NCBI RefSeq assembly: GCF_932526225.1
Contig: NC_064042.1
Coordinates: 2,959,001-3,023,000 of the forward strand
Reading direction: 5' to 3'
Source: Nematostella vectensis
Lineage: Eukaryota; Cnidaria; Anthozoa; Actiniaria; Edwardsiidae
DNA: 64,000 bases
Below are positions 52,801 through 63,960 of this stretch, piece by piece. The notes below the pieces were generated by a model. It was not told the DNA's origin, did no database searches, and saw nothing but the letters and a program-made list of their open reading frames with translations. Positions within the stretch are counted from its first letter, which is position 1. Each line of letters begins with the position of its first letter. The position numbers were made by a program, and so were the translations under genes.

Positions 52801-53112
52801 GACCTCGTGCCTGACCCGATGAGTGAACTGTTAGTAAAGCAATTCACAAAGCAGAAACCAGCTTGGAGTTGTGTATAAGAACAAAATCATTCTCCAGAAA
52901 AGAATGTAAAACAGATCTAACAGATCTCCCCCATTCATAATGAGGTCGTATGTGTTATAGGAACGGAGATAATTGCTTGCTAAAACTCGAGTGGCCTCGT
53001 GCCTGATTCGATGAATAAATTGTTAGTGAAGCAATTAACAAAGCGGAAACTAGCTTAAAGTTGTGTATCGGAACAAAATCATTCTACAGAAAAGAATGTA
53101 AAACAAATCTTA
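52785..53112. repeat. 192-bp tandem duplication
   Basis: 'aaactcgagtg.cctcgtgcc' to 'agaaaagaatgtaaaac' occurs at 52790-52917 and again at 52982-53110. Between them is 'aatgaggtcgtatgtgttat' plus 'aggaacggagata', itself a direct match of 50268-50300 on the other side of the Harbinger genes. Confidence 0.85.
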
Positions 53113-54787
53113 AATGATTGTAATAAACGGAGAAGTTATTCTGTCAGGTTATGTTCGGGTGGTTAAGATTATGGGTTATGAGACGACGGGTTAAGGTTGT
53201 TATAAGAGATGGGGTTGATAATAAAACGGCATGAGAGTTATGAATAAAGGGTTTTTTTGTTTAGTGGAGAGGGTGGTTAGTAAATATGGTATTATGTGGA
53301 GATTGAAACAGTTAAAATCGGAAGCTTGTTGCGAGTGTTGTGTAGCGGATGTGAAGAGGTGATGGCGGCATTAATAAAATCTGATAAAGGGGGATAATGT
53401 GAGTGTGAACAGAATGATAAGCAGGGATATTGTGAAAAGACTGTGTAGTGTTTATGGGAAAGTGTGTTGTGTGTAGGGTGGGAAAGTAATGTGTAGGATA
53501 AGAGAAAGAAAAGTGTTTGGATTGTAGGGAGGAAATGGTGAGCGGTAATGGGGAGGGTGAGGTATGTGTGGAGGTATGTATCTAATGAAGTGTGTAAATG
53601 GTATGACTGACAGGCGAAATTAAACAACAACAGAGACCGAATGAGTGTTGCGAAAACGCCGAGAAAAGATAAAAAATACTGTAGCGGTGAAAGGGTGTAT
53701 TGCGGACAATGGAAATTGATGCTAGTAAAACGGCGAGAAGAAGATGAAGTAGGGGCGCGGGAGGCGACAAAGGGAGCGCGGTGAGAGTGGAGATGACGCT
53801 GAAACGTTAACAAGACAGGAAGGATAGTTTTCCCCAGATGAAGCGATAACCGGTGGTAAGAGATAAGGGTAAAAGGCAAAGGCACGAAGAAAACAGCCGG
53901 CATGTATATGCAAAATGGACATAACAAAATAAACCAATAAGACAAAAGTGTGTAGGTCATTTCAAAGAGCTCTGCGAAATGTAGAACTAAAGGCATATAA
54001 CGCCAACCAAGACTTCTCATCAGGGGGGCGAGGTCTATTGGTTGGTCATATACGAACCTGGCTGAAGCAGAGGTAGTAAGAATAAAGTTTCAAGCCTTGT
54101 CTCATTAACATACTTATTATCGACTCAAAATCTAAAATTGAGCTTCTTGGGAAGAAAAAAACACCACAAACGAATAAATTCACATCCCAACTAAGTTTAT
54201 TTCATGAATTAGATCATAAAGATATAACTCATAGATGTTTATTTGCGTGAATTCTTATGCCCTTAGAAATCATTCACTGACGCGGGTGGCACCCTTGTGC
54301 GCTAGCTAGGTGACAGAAGACACTACGTGATGTCTATTCTATTCTTTGAATTTCATTGAAATTATTTTTTTAAAAATGCTACCAGCTCAAATACTTCTAC
54401 TTTACAAAATGACACTGCCTTTATAAAACCTGGAAATATGAGCTTTTTTGTGCGTGTACTATAACATGTATGATATAAGTGCAATGTTGAGCCAGGCTAC
54501 CTTGGCCGCTGTCCAAATGTAGACCGAGTGGGTGGCAGTTTACTTGTAGAGGAGAGAGCGCACTAATGGATTAAAGAAATGGTAAGAGGATATTTTTAGT
54601 TAGAAATTAGAAATTATTATTGAGAGCCCGCTATCGCAGGAAATTCCATGTTTTATAATTCCCTTGCGCATTCGATATTTGGTCGATTTATTCTGTGTCT
54701 AGAAAGGGGCTCCTAGAAAGGCTATTCTTTCTTTAACAAGCTCTAGCAGCTCTACTTTTACTTTTACATACACATACACATATACAT
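53113..54787. other. Non-coding stretch, no gene recognised
   Basis: 53.2-54.0 kb is purine-rich on + and gives a 242-codon frame on - without any domain; it vaguely recalls the 47.8-kb repeat. From 54.1 kb it is A/T-rich, ending in a (TACACA)n-type microsatellite at 54765-54787 that truncates the Penelope fragment. Confidence 0.5.
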
Positions 54788-55105
54788 ATGTGTAGCAAGC
54801 AATACGTAGGGTCTACTATCAATAGTTTTAGGAAGCGTTTTAATAATCATAAAAGTAGGTTAAATAAGCACCCTAGTTTACCGGTTAGTGAAAAAGTTAA
54901 GGATGAACTTATCTATCAACATTTTCATTGCGACAATCATTTAGGTCTTAATAATGTTATGGTACAACTTATAGATAAGTGTAACTCTGAGGCTCAGCTT
55001 AGGGAAAGGGAAGGCCAGTGGGCTTATCGGCTTAAGTCTATCTACCCGCGGGGTCTTAATAGTGATGACTTTTTTTGTAGTAGGAACCCACGTAGAGATG
55101 TGTAA
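54788..55105 (+). pseudogene. Penelope-like element: GIY-YIG endonuclease domain fragment
   Basis: 105 codons: CSKQYVGSTINSFRKRFNNH, then YQHFHCDNHLGLNN, REREGQWAYRLKSIYPRGLN. This is the GIY-YIG nuclease form that ends Penelope-like retroelement polyproteins (KxYVGSTxxxFRxRFNNHK). The reverse transcriptase part is missing; the 5' edge is a microsatellite, as expected for a 5'-truncated copy. Followed 120 bp later by a hammerhead ribozyme. Confidence 0.85.
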
Positions 55106-55226
55106 ATTCTTTTTATCCATAGCGCGCGCTATTCTAGAAAATGCGCGTTTTTGTCAGTTGTAATGTTTTTGCGTCTCGCGCCACTATTCTGATGTAAATA
55201 AGCTTGTAACGATTCACCTTCTTCAG

Positions 55227-55268
55227 TCTGCTCTGAAGAAGTCTTATTAAAGACGAAAATTTGGCAGA
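55227..55268 (+). ncRNA. Hammerhead ribozyme of the Penelope-like element
   Basis: All parts can be folded by eye. Helix I: 55227-55232 (TCTGCT) with 55263-55268 (GGCAGA), six pairs including one G-U. Core CTGAAGA at 55233-55239. Helix II: GTCTT 55241-55245 with AAGAC 55250-55254, loop ATTA. Core GAAA 55255-55258. Helix III is a single A-T pair (55259-55260), then UH = TT, cleavage expected after 55262. One extra A (55240) precedes helix II. Very short helix III is the known form of hammerheads in Penelope-like elements, which fits the neighbouring GIY-YIG domain. Confidence 0.72.
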
Positions 55269-55410
55269 GTCGATTTCCAGTTTTTGGAGTATTGTATTCA
55301 TTGTTCTGGTACGAGATCGCGACAGTTTGGGCTTTTTGATTCTATTGTGATAAATTGTGTTATATTTTGTCTGAATGGATTTTTATCAATGCCTCATACT
55401 TTGATTCTAG

Positions 55411-58111
55411 GATGTACCAGTGCTAAGGTACCCCAATAGGATTTTTGTTGGTGGAGTAGCCTTCCAGGTATGAAAGAATCAAACATGGTAATCAAATATC
55501 ATGTCTTTTGGTCAGCAATGCTTAGGGTAACTTGTGTATGAGAAGCCCATTATCTGTTCATAGTGCTGCTCTAACTTCATTTGACACCTTAGCAAGCTTC
55601 TTTTTTATTTTAAGACTACGGCAATTGAACTCAGAGAACTGTTTGAGAGCTATGGGGCGGTGAGAGATGTGAAAATTGCAAGAGATGGAGAAGGAGTTAG
55701 CCGTGGGTATGTAATGGAATTTGGGAAAAATAATTTATTTTTACTAACTTATTTACCTATTTAGGTATGGATTTGTGACGTTTTTTCGTGATGACGATGC
55801 GAAGAAAGTCTTCAAATTGGTATTAAAAATAATTCTTTTGTTATTGAAAATATCAAAGTAAATTAATAATTTTAGGACTGGTCCTTTGTGTTTTAGGGTA
55901 CGGTTTTTCACAAAGGAAAAAGGCTTGTGATTGGCGAAGCATATCGAAAACTGGTGAGTATTTCTCCTGTGCCCATAGTTTCCGAACCTTTAGAAGCCTG
56001 TCGTTAGTTGTCTTTTACGATGAAAACATTTAACTTGTCTACGGTATGGGCGAAAGCCAGGATGAATAACAGCTTGTGACAGTTGTGAGGAAAAAATGAT
56101 AGAAACGTTTATATCTATTTGACAGATTAATCCTTTCTACTACCGTCTTCTATTACTTCCCCAAACACTTGATACCATGGGCACTAGGGGCTCAAGCTTC
56201 ACTCGTTCGTTTACGACGGTCTTGGCTACGAAGAGCGAAGCGGGTCAAGACCGTTGTGACAGTTAACAGTAAACAGTTAGCGAGTGAAGTTCGAGCCTCT
56301 GGTAGACAGGGAATTCTGAAGAAAAAGAAACCTTCAATGAAATGCGAGAAGGGAAGGCACACTAACTATTGTTGTTGTCCCAGCCATATGTACTAGATTA
56401 CCAAATTAGCCAATCACGAGTAGCCCTTCTCACGCTCGGAACTTGAAGCCAATCTGAAACACTGCTGCTTTTTTTACACATTCACTCTTTTTTTATAAGA
56501 ACTTTTCTATAAAACTTCCAGCTTGAGAATTTGCCAAATTTTAAGAACACGTAGCACGTGGGGCACTGCTGGAGGCATGTGCCCCCCCCCCCCCCCAATA
56601 TTTAAAAAAAGGAATTGACAAGTAGGGGCGTGGCCGTCTCCCCAATATTTTCATAATGTTTCTGTGTTGTGCCACCCCAATCTTAAGTGGCCTGCTATGG
56701 CTCTTTATTTTTACGACTCTTACTTTAATTTTTCCAATTTGGTTACAATTTGATATTTTTTCCGATTATCATCACCACCAACATAAATTACCCTTACCCT
56801 GCTTTGCTAACAGAGTTTTTCAATGGTTTTTTCTAGCAATTCACTTATCATTCTCACGTACCCAGGGCATTGAGGTCAGCATAACCAGGCGCGATAAAAA
56901 TCCGTCGGAGGGGAGGGGCCTGTTGCCTAGGCGCCCTGGGTTTCTCATGGGATGTTCACTTATTATCTGTGTCGCATCTCGAGGCAGTTCCAGGAGTTTC
57001 AAAGCAAGGGTTTCGAGAAAGGGGTGCTGGATTCATTGTTCATCCTTGGATTACACTATATTTTTTGTTATTTCTAAGACAAATATCTGAAAATAAGGGG
57101 GGTCACGGCCGGCTCGGCCCACCCCTGCCCATATCCTCCCCTGGTCTTTGTTTTTTCGCGTTCTAGTTTTTCTTTTTGGATAATGCATTAAAACAAGAGA
57201 CGGGAGGGACGAAACAGAGATTAGGGTAATCGGATCAGTCCTTGGGAAGCTTTCCCAGCCAGAAGTTCTTTAGCTATGCTTTTTCTTAATAGTTCTGTGC
57301 ATTTTTCTTTATTAAATAAATAAACTTCTTCTTTAGGGGGGTATGCCCAGGTAGATTGGCCACCCAAGCAGATTTTGCCACAAGCTCAACAAGCCTCACA
57401 TATCCAACACATGGTAATGTAATCCCATTTAAAGCCGAATTGTCACAAGTTTACTTCCGGAGGTCCGAGGAAACCTCAACCGTTAAAAGACAAAAGGATC
57501 TATTAGAATCCGAGATATTAAACAGGCCATCTACTCTAAATTATCAATCACATCCTCACAGAAACTTCCAATAAACACACTGCTTTCAATATTTTGGAAT
57601 ATTTTTCGCGTTTTCCGTTAAAAATTTATCGGAGATTGTTACGTAATTGACCGGAAGTAAACTGGTGACATTGCGGCTTTAACCCTTTCGCACCATAATG
57701 CTCTTTGCGCCAACAGCACTATACTCATTTAAAGAACAGCAACAACAAAAGTTGGCACAAGGGTGGATCTCAGATATTAGTATGTTTGGAAGGGTCTGCA
57801 GTACTTTTTTTTTTGGGGGGGGGGGGGGCTAGAGAGGAGGAGCTTATTCGAACCCTCACCTCCTCTCCACAGATAACGATCGTACCAACCTTGTAACACT
57901 TGCTTTATTTCATTAATATCCTATGAAGTCAAATAAAGTGCTTCAGATGTATAACTGTTTTTAATATTTCGCTGTATAGATGGCACCACAACAGTATCAT
58001 CAACTGTGTCATCTTCCAACACCACAAATGTTTCTGCAACCACCACAGCTTCACCAACATGTAGTATCTCAGTCATCACCCCAATCAGAACAGCATCCTG
58101 TCATATGGCAG
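55411..58111 (+). CDS. Boule/DAZL-like RNA-binding protein (partial model)
   Basis: Exons: 55411-55467, 55615-55706, 55765-55819, 55897-55953, 57351-57413, 57980-58111. The first four make one RRM: RYPNRIFVGGVAFQ (RNP2), TAIELRELFESYGAVRDVKI, SRGYGFVTFF (RNP1), FHKGKRLVIGEAYRKL. The wording PNRIFVGG...VKDVKI...GVSKGYGFVTF...LNIGPAIRK is that of Boule/DAZL, germline translational regulators binding 3' UTRs. The later exons are Gln/His/Pro-rich (PPKQILPQAQQ, QYHQLCHLPTPQMF, VIWQ), as in Boule tails. The acceptor at 57351 was chosen for phase; a nearer acceptor at 57337 would need an unseen intervening exon. The start codon exon upstream of 55411 and the last exon were not identified. Confidence 0.8.
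55954..57350. other. Large intron of the Boule-like gene
   Basis: Contains an imperfect inverted repeat ('gggctcaagcttcactcg' at 56190 against 'cgagtgaagttcgagcc' at 56279), a C-run at 56582, and frames such as 56656-57090 with no family resemblance. A missed small exon here is possible. Confidence 0.5.
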
Positions 58112-58648
58112 GTAAGGTATGAGAAGGGCACAATTTTGTTTTTAAGTTGCAGGTTGGCCCAATTTTTAATTTTGCGTATTATGTTGCCACTTACATTACC
58201 ATTTATGTTTCACGTTATGTTCCCAACAAATGGGATGTCCCTGTTGTCATAATATTTCTATGGTACTGATTAGTTTGTGTGGTTTTACAAAAGGCTGTCT
58301 ACAGGCCCTTGGGTCCACCATGACTTAGGCTGTCCCCCTTAAGGCTCTGAAGGAGGACTACAAGATTTTGCAGGATTTTGTAGGATTTTGCCAACATTGA
58401 AGATAAAATCGTCCTCTTGGACCCATGGTAGCTTGGAGTTCAGAGTAGGCGAGCGCTTGCCTCTGACCTCCGCCGCGCCCTGTGTCCCAGAGAATGAGAT
58501 TAAATTAGCATACAAAGATAGTGGTCCAGGTTATACCACAGTAGCAAGTGTTATTGTACATACTTGGCAGTTTTAATTTTGGAAATTAGAAACACATCGG
58601 ATATTGTTAAGTAATCGACCGGAAGTAAACTGGTGACAATGCGGCTTT
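57634..58648. repeat. Dispersed repeat terminus, copies at 57634-57680 and 58602-58648
   Basis: 'cgaccggaagtaaactggtg' with flanking 'gtaat' and 'acattgc' occurs at 24345, 57648 and 58614, each followed by 'acgtt' or 'gcggcttt'. The three copies share about 35 bp, the size of a transposon end. Confidence 0.6.
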
Positions 58649-58863
58649 CAAGTTAGGCCTGTAACAGAAGGAGGGGGGGTTAGGATTGATCTCTCAAACT
58701 TAAAAAAACAGATTAGAGTACCACGGCGATTTACCAAAAGAAAAAAATGGTCCGGTAAATGTGTGAAAATAACAAAGATACAAATCCTGGTTATGGGCCT
58801 GACATGCTTTAGTTTTACTAATATATCTCTTATAATCGAAAGTTTTGGATCTTATGATCGAAT

Positions 58864-61264
58864 GATGGGAGGGCTTTTGTTGTTTGGACATAACCTTGGA
58901 CTAGATACTGTACTGTTGACTTTGTGTTTTTCAGCCTGCAGCAAATTACGTGAGGAGATCTCGTGTAGTAGTTGGAACAGTAAATACAGTAAAATGCCTT
59001 AAATACAGTAAAATGCCTTATGTGATGCCATTCCAGCTATAAACATCCCCACACAATCGGCTACCTTAACTACGGTCATGCAGTGCCCACTTTGTTTGGT
59101 TCAAGTTTAAAAAGATACATACTACAGTGTGGTAGTTGAGGTAGGTTTCTATTGTAATGCGCACGCAAGCTCAAAACTAGAATGGCCTATTAGCTTTTAA
59201 TCATTCATTTTCATCTCATCTATTTGGCCTAAAGAGTTTATTGGGTAGTTTAGTCCATTACAGTATTACCAGGTCTAGGAGGCTTTTCATCTTCAACTGC
59301 TTCAAAACTGTCATCATAAAGCCCTCCAACCTCGACTCTCCCATCCTCTGTCAGAAAAAACATAGAGCTCCCCTCTCCTCTACTTCTAGAAGAGTTGGAA
59401 CAAGCTGTGTGGGTTGTTTTTATCCACGCTTCATCATAGAACTCTAGATCTGGTGCAATATTTTGGACTTGCTTTTCATGAGTCCATTTATCAAGGAGAT
59501 CTTGTGCTGCAAAATGAGAGAAAAAATCTTTTTCAGAGAATATCACATGTTTATTCACACTAAGGCTGTATTAACAATACTGTATTTTGATTGGTTTAGC
59601 AGCCCTATAAGAAAAAACAAAGCACAACCCCTAAAGGATGGTCCTTACTAGGATGCAAGTACAGGTAAAAATGCAAGCCCAACACAAGTGAGAATTGACC
59701 AACTAAGTGCAAGAAAATCAACCACTTGTGTTCCGCCCGTGTTCTGAGTGAGAATTGAAACATTATGTCTGTTGTGTTTGTGTCCTAGTTACAACCAGCC
59801 TTAAATGACATGCACTGTCAATGATAATAGCAAACTACTTATTTGAGGTCACATTCCATCAAGGCATCTTCATCAACATGAACTTGATCAAGCACTCTGT
59901 GAAAATCATTTCCAAACATTTCTCGTGCTGCATTATCAGATGCTCTTTTTACATTCTTTAAAAAAAGAAATCATGTAACAAATCAATAGCTTATTCGTGT
60001 TAAAATATATAAGTAAGGCTTAAAAATAATCCAGTTTAACTACAGCATAATAATAACCTAAGGATTTACCTTTATCCAACTCTGGACACTACTATTCTTG
60101 TTGTAGTTCTGAAATTATAATCATTCATGGGTAAAAATAAATAAATAAGCTAGCAATGTTTGGCTGCACCAGCAAAAGGCTTATATTATAATAAGGAAAA
60201 GGCACTTAGCCATCGAGCAGGGAATGTTTAAAGGTATGATCTTTTGTTGTGACTTTATTTCAGGGAATAAAAAAGTCATTCGAGGTCTGAGTTATACGGT
60301 ACTAAAGTGTCAAATCAACAACCATTTCTTACCGGAGAAGGCTTAGTTTGCCTATTCCATTTAAAGAGATCTCGACCCGCTCCAGCCATATTTTCGCGAT
60401 TTATAACCTGATATAATTTAAATACTACAAAAATATGCTCAATGCATTTCTTTTGTAGATCGTTTTGTGTTTTGTTGTTTGATGTTTTTCCGCCATCTTG
60501 GAACTTGGCGCCGGAACCTTCCCATGATTCCATGGAGGGGAGGAAAACAGGTACCAGTCCCCTATCAAAAAAGAGCGGTGCAAGGAAGGTGGGGGGGAGG
60601 GGGTAATGTTCAGAAGGGAGCAGGTTTCTAGAGTTTCTCGTATGGGGGAGGGGTGATTTTATGAAATATATAGAGGCGGCTTTGTGGATCTCATCTCATT
60701 TTTGGGCCCTCGAATGGTCTTTGGCGAGCACCCCGTTTTTTATGCAAGAACAAGCAATTTTAGTTTTAAATCGAGCAGCGGGCACGTCGAAAAATACAAT
60801 GCGAGCACGGCGGAAAATTTGCGCGAGCAGGCGAGCATTAGCCAAAAACTGCGAGCACATCGAAATTTCGGGGGACCATTCTACGCCGCCCTCTTTTTAA
60901 CAGGGGCGGCGTTCCAGCGAACTGAGAGGGCCAGGGGGGAGGGCCCCCTCTTCTTTCTGTTTTTAATTCTTTTTATATTGTTAAAAGTGGTACACGTTTA
61001 AATCGATTGGTTAATAAATTCTCTCTAGCGTGGGATATAACGGAGAAGACTTAGAAGGAAGAAATGATAAACCAATTGTCCGAGGATCGAACGTCCTTAG
61101 ATCAAATAAACGAGCGAAAAAATAGACCAAACTTCCAGACATACGCTGAAACGCCGTATTGTAATTGGCTCTAGGCTGGAGATTTCGAAACAGCACCACT
61201 ATATTGCTACCCTAGGTACGAGAGTCTCGAGCTTTGTTCGTTTACTATGCACCCTTTTACTGAC
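58864..61264. repeat. Segmental duplication, copy 2
   Basis: Direct copy of 44774-47203. Differences are scattered single bases and small indels (for example 'ataaataaataagc' for the A-run near 46055). The right edge is where the 129-bp repeat array starts; the left edge follows the Boule-like gene. Confidence 0.95.
59270..60389 (-). pseudogene. Truncated duplicate of CCDC191 (exons 1-4)
   Basis: Exons 60389-60333, 60108-60070, 59955-59853 and 59506-59270 correspond to the first four exons of the complete gene; the reading frame is intact in all. The exon 3 donor is weakened: its last exon base is T instead of G (GAAT/GTGACC). Exons 5-15 are absent, and the next sequence downstream is the 3' side of the Boule-like gene on the other strand. 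It could still be transcribed from the duplicated YY1-type promoter. Confidence 0.85.
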
Positions 61265-61271
61265 TTACTCA

Positions 61272-62410
61272 GGCAATGTACACTACTCAACCACCGGGCT
61301 CGATGACAAGTGCCACTCAATGTCAATTACGTCATAGGTCACGTGACTTTAAAAAGCTTCAATATCTCCTACCCTTGAAACCCTAAAGTTCCGATACTAA
61401 GGCAATGTACACTACTCAACCACTGGCCTCGATGACGAGTGTCAATCAATGTCAATGACGTCATAGGTCACGTGACTTTAAAAAGCTTCAATATCTCCTA
61501 CCCTTAAAACCCTGAAGACCCGATACTAAGGCAATGTACACTACTCAACCACTGGCCTCGATGACGAGTGCCACTCAATGTCAATGACGTCATAGGTCAC
61601 GTGACTTCAAAAAGCTTCAATATCTCCTACCCTTTAAACCCTAAAGGCCCGATACTCAGGCAATGTACACTACTCAACCACTGGCCTCGATGACAAGTGC
61701 CACTCAATGTCAATGACGTCATAGGTCACGTGACTTTAAAAAGCTTCAATATCTCCTACCCTTAAAACCCTGAAGACCCGATACTAAGGCAATGTACACT
61801 ACTCAACCACTGGCCTCGATGACGAGTGCCACTCAATGTCAATGACGTCATAGGTCACGTGACTTTAAAAAGCTTCAATATCTCCTACCCTTTAAACCCT
61901 AAAGGCCCGATACTCAGGCAATGTACACTACTCAACCACTGGCCTCGATGACGAGTGTCAGTCAATGACGTCATAGGTCACGTGACTTTAAAAAGCTTCA
62001 ATATCTCCTACCCTTTAAAACCCAAAGGCCCGATACTCAGGCAATGTACACTACTCAACCACTGACCTCGATGACTAGTGTCAATCAATGTCAATGACGT
62101 CATAGGTCACGTGACTTTATAAAGCTTCAATATCTCCTATCCTTAAAACCCTTAAGGCCCGATACTCAGGCAATGTACACTACTCAACCACCGGCCTCAA
62201 TGACAAGTGCCAATCAATGTCAATGACGTCATAGGTCACGTGACTTTAAAAAGCTTCAATATCTCCTATCCTTTAAAACCCTAAAGGCCCGATACTAAGG
62301 CAATGTACACTACTAAACCACTGGCCTCGATGACGAGTGTCAATCAATGTCAATGACGTCATAGGTCACGTGACTTTAAAAAGCTTCAATATCTCCTATC
62401 CTTAAAACCC
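61272..62410. repeat. 129-bp tandem array, each unit with CRE and E-box
   Basis: 'ggcaatgtacactactcaac' recurs at 61272, 61401, 61530 and onward, about nine units. Most units contain TGACGTCA (cAMP response element palindrome; the first has TTACGTCA) then, after two to three bases, GTCACGTGAC (bHLH-Zip E-box palindrome) and 'aaaaagcttcaatatctcct'. The array ends about 190 bp before a signal-peptide exon on +. Confidence 0.95.
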
Positions 62411-62597
62411 TATGGTGAATGAGAATGGTCAGCGTTACTCCTCAGATTCAGTTTGGTTGAATGAAGTAGGTTGTGTTTATATTGACTCTTGGTAGCAATT
62501 TAGTTGTGGCTTTCTCTTTAACCCTACATTCAGAGATTTTACTATTTTTATACAAAAAAAATCAGATTGGTTACTTCTATTAGTAAAAATCCCATCA

Positions 62598-62729
62598 ATG
62601 GATTGGCGTTTTCTCCTCGTTTATCTTGTGTTAGTGGTGTTAGATGTCTTAATGATACCCACGTGCTTCGGGACAAGCGATGATGAGTCAAATCAAGACA
62701 AGAAACAGGACAAAGATGAGGACAAGCAG
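62598..62729 (+). CDS. Signal-peptide exon of a secreted protein (rest outside the window)
   Basis: ATG at 62598, hydrophobic leader MDWRFLLVYLVLVVLDVLMI with a likely cleavage near CFGTS, then a very charged segment (DDESNQDKKQDKDEDKQ). It ends at a GTAAAT donor in phase 0. No family can be named from 44 residues. The preceding 129-bp array may serve as its upstream region. Confidence 0.55.
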
Positions 62730-62929
62730 GTAAATACCTATTTATATAAAAACATGCAATGTGTTTATCACATAGAATTGAAATGGATTTTGCTCAATGG
62801 GCGGTCAACTAAACCCAGAACCAGCTTCAGGAATGTTTAGAATCTCAAAACATGGCCATCTGCAAAAACAACGCGAAACTTAGCGATAAAAATCAATCAA
62901 TCAGATAAGTAAAAAAACCGGCACAGGGG

Positions 62930-63360
62930 TGTATTGTATTTGCTCTGCTGTTAGCTTTACTAGGGGTACAATAGGTAAATCCGAGACTTGCCGAGGCCGT
63001 GTTTCAGAATCCGAAAGTTTTGTGAAATTTCGAAATCCGAGCCCGAAATTTTCCGGTCTCAGCTTTTTTTTTTCTAACGAGTTTTCGGATAACTTGATCG
63101 AGGTATGTCATAAAACATCAGTTGAAAAAAGAATAAAGAGAGTTACAATACATTCTTGCTACATAACGCAAAAGAAGGGGAGCCCGTAGCATTGTAACAA
63201 CATAAAACAGATCGCGTTTAATTAAAAATCCGAGACCGTGGTAAGAAAAAAAAGGTTGGCTCCGAGACCCCCTAAACTTTTTGGGGAAAAAACGAGATTC
63301 CGAGACCTTTTTGCAATTTTTTTTGCGAGACTTTCGAAATTTCGAGGTACCCACCGCTAC
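62930..63360. repeat. Repeat with CCGAGA/CCGAAA phrases and inverted ends
   Basis: The left end 'ggggtacaataggtaaatcc' and right end 'gaaatttcgaggtacccacc' are roughly inverted ('gggta' / 'taccc', 'gaaatttcg' in both). Interior repeats 'ccgagac' several times. Probably a MITE-like element in the intron after 62729. Confidence 0.45.
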
Positions 63361-63628
63361 TCTTTTAACTAGGAGTCATCGAGTGAGGACAGAACTTTCC
63401 TTCCTCGAACCTTGTGGTAGCCTCCAGTTATAAACGGGAATTTATTGACAAGTAAATATTACAATTTCCTAAGCTCATCGATGGTTTTGTTTGATATTTT
63501 TCACATTCCAATAAAATCATACCTATAGTACCTTTGCGGTGCTCGTAGGTTATCTGCATTTCAAACATTGCTGTTTTAACATCAAATGGTGTTTTCAACA
63601 TCCGGTGAACAGTACCAAAGACCGGTGT

Positions 63629-63661
63629 GTGTGTGTGGGGTGGGGGGGGGGGGGGGGGGGC
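63629..63661 (+). repeat. (GT)n and poly-G tract
   Basis: 'gtgtgtgtgtgg' followed by a long G-run. Simple repeat. Confidence 0.9.
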
Positions 63662-63814
63662 TATCTATCCTACACTGACTTCCCCCGGGAGTAATGTTAG
63701 TAGAAGCAGGCATTATAACAGCTGAGATTATAGAATTTTTCTGATTTAACATCATGTGATGACGTTATTGCTTCATGACCTTATCAAAATTCAGACATTC
63801 AAAAACAATGATGA

Positions 63815-63960
63815 CATGCCTAAATTAATTAAATGTGGACTTTAAAAGCACATTAGCATACATACATTGGCATACACAAATTAATTAAATGTGGACTTTA
63901 AAAGCACACTAGCATACACACATTGGCATACACACATTGGCATACACACACTGCACGGGT
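63815..63960. repeat. Short tandem repeats with 'cattggcatacacaca'
   Basis: 'ttaattaaatgtggacttta' plus 'aaagcaca.tagcatacac' occurs twice (63825 and 63881), then 'cattggcatacacaca' two to three times. Non-coding. Confidence 0.85.

Noticed and set aside
53292-54020. 242-codon frame on the - strand
   Set aside because: Purine-biased + strand lacks stops by composition; residues look random (Leu/Ser/His/Phe) and no homologous family was recognised.
56169-57166. Extra Boule exons from open frames at 56169-56396 and 56656-57090
   Set aside because: No Gln/Tyr/Pro-rich composition and no acceptor/donor pair with matching phase could be found.
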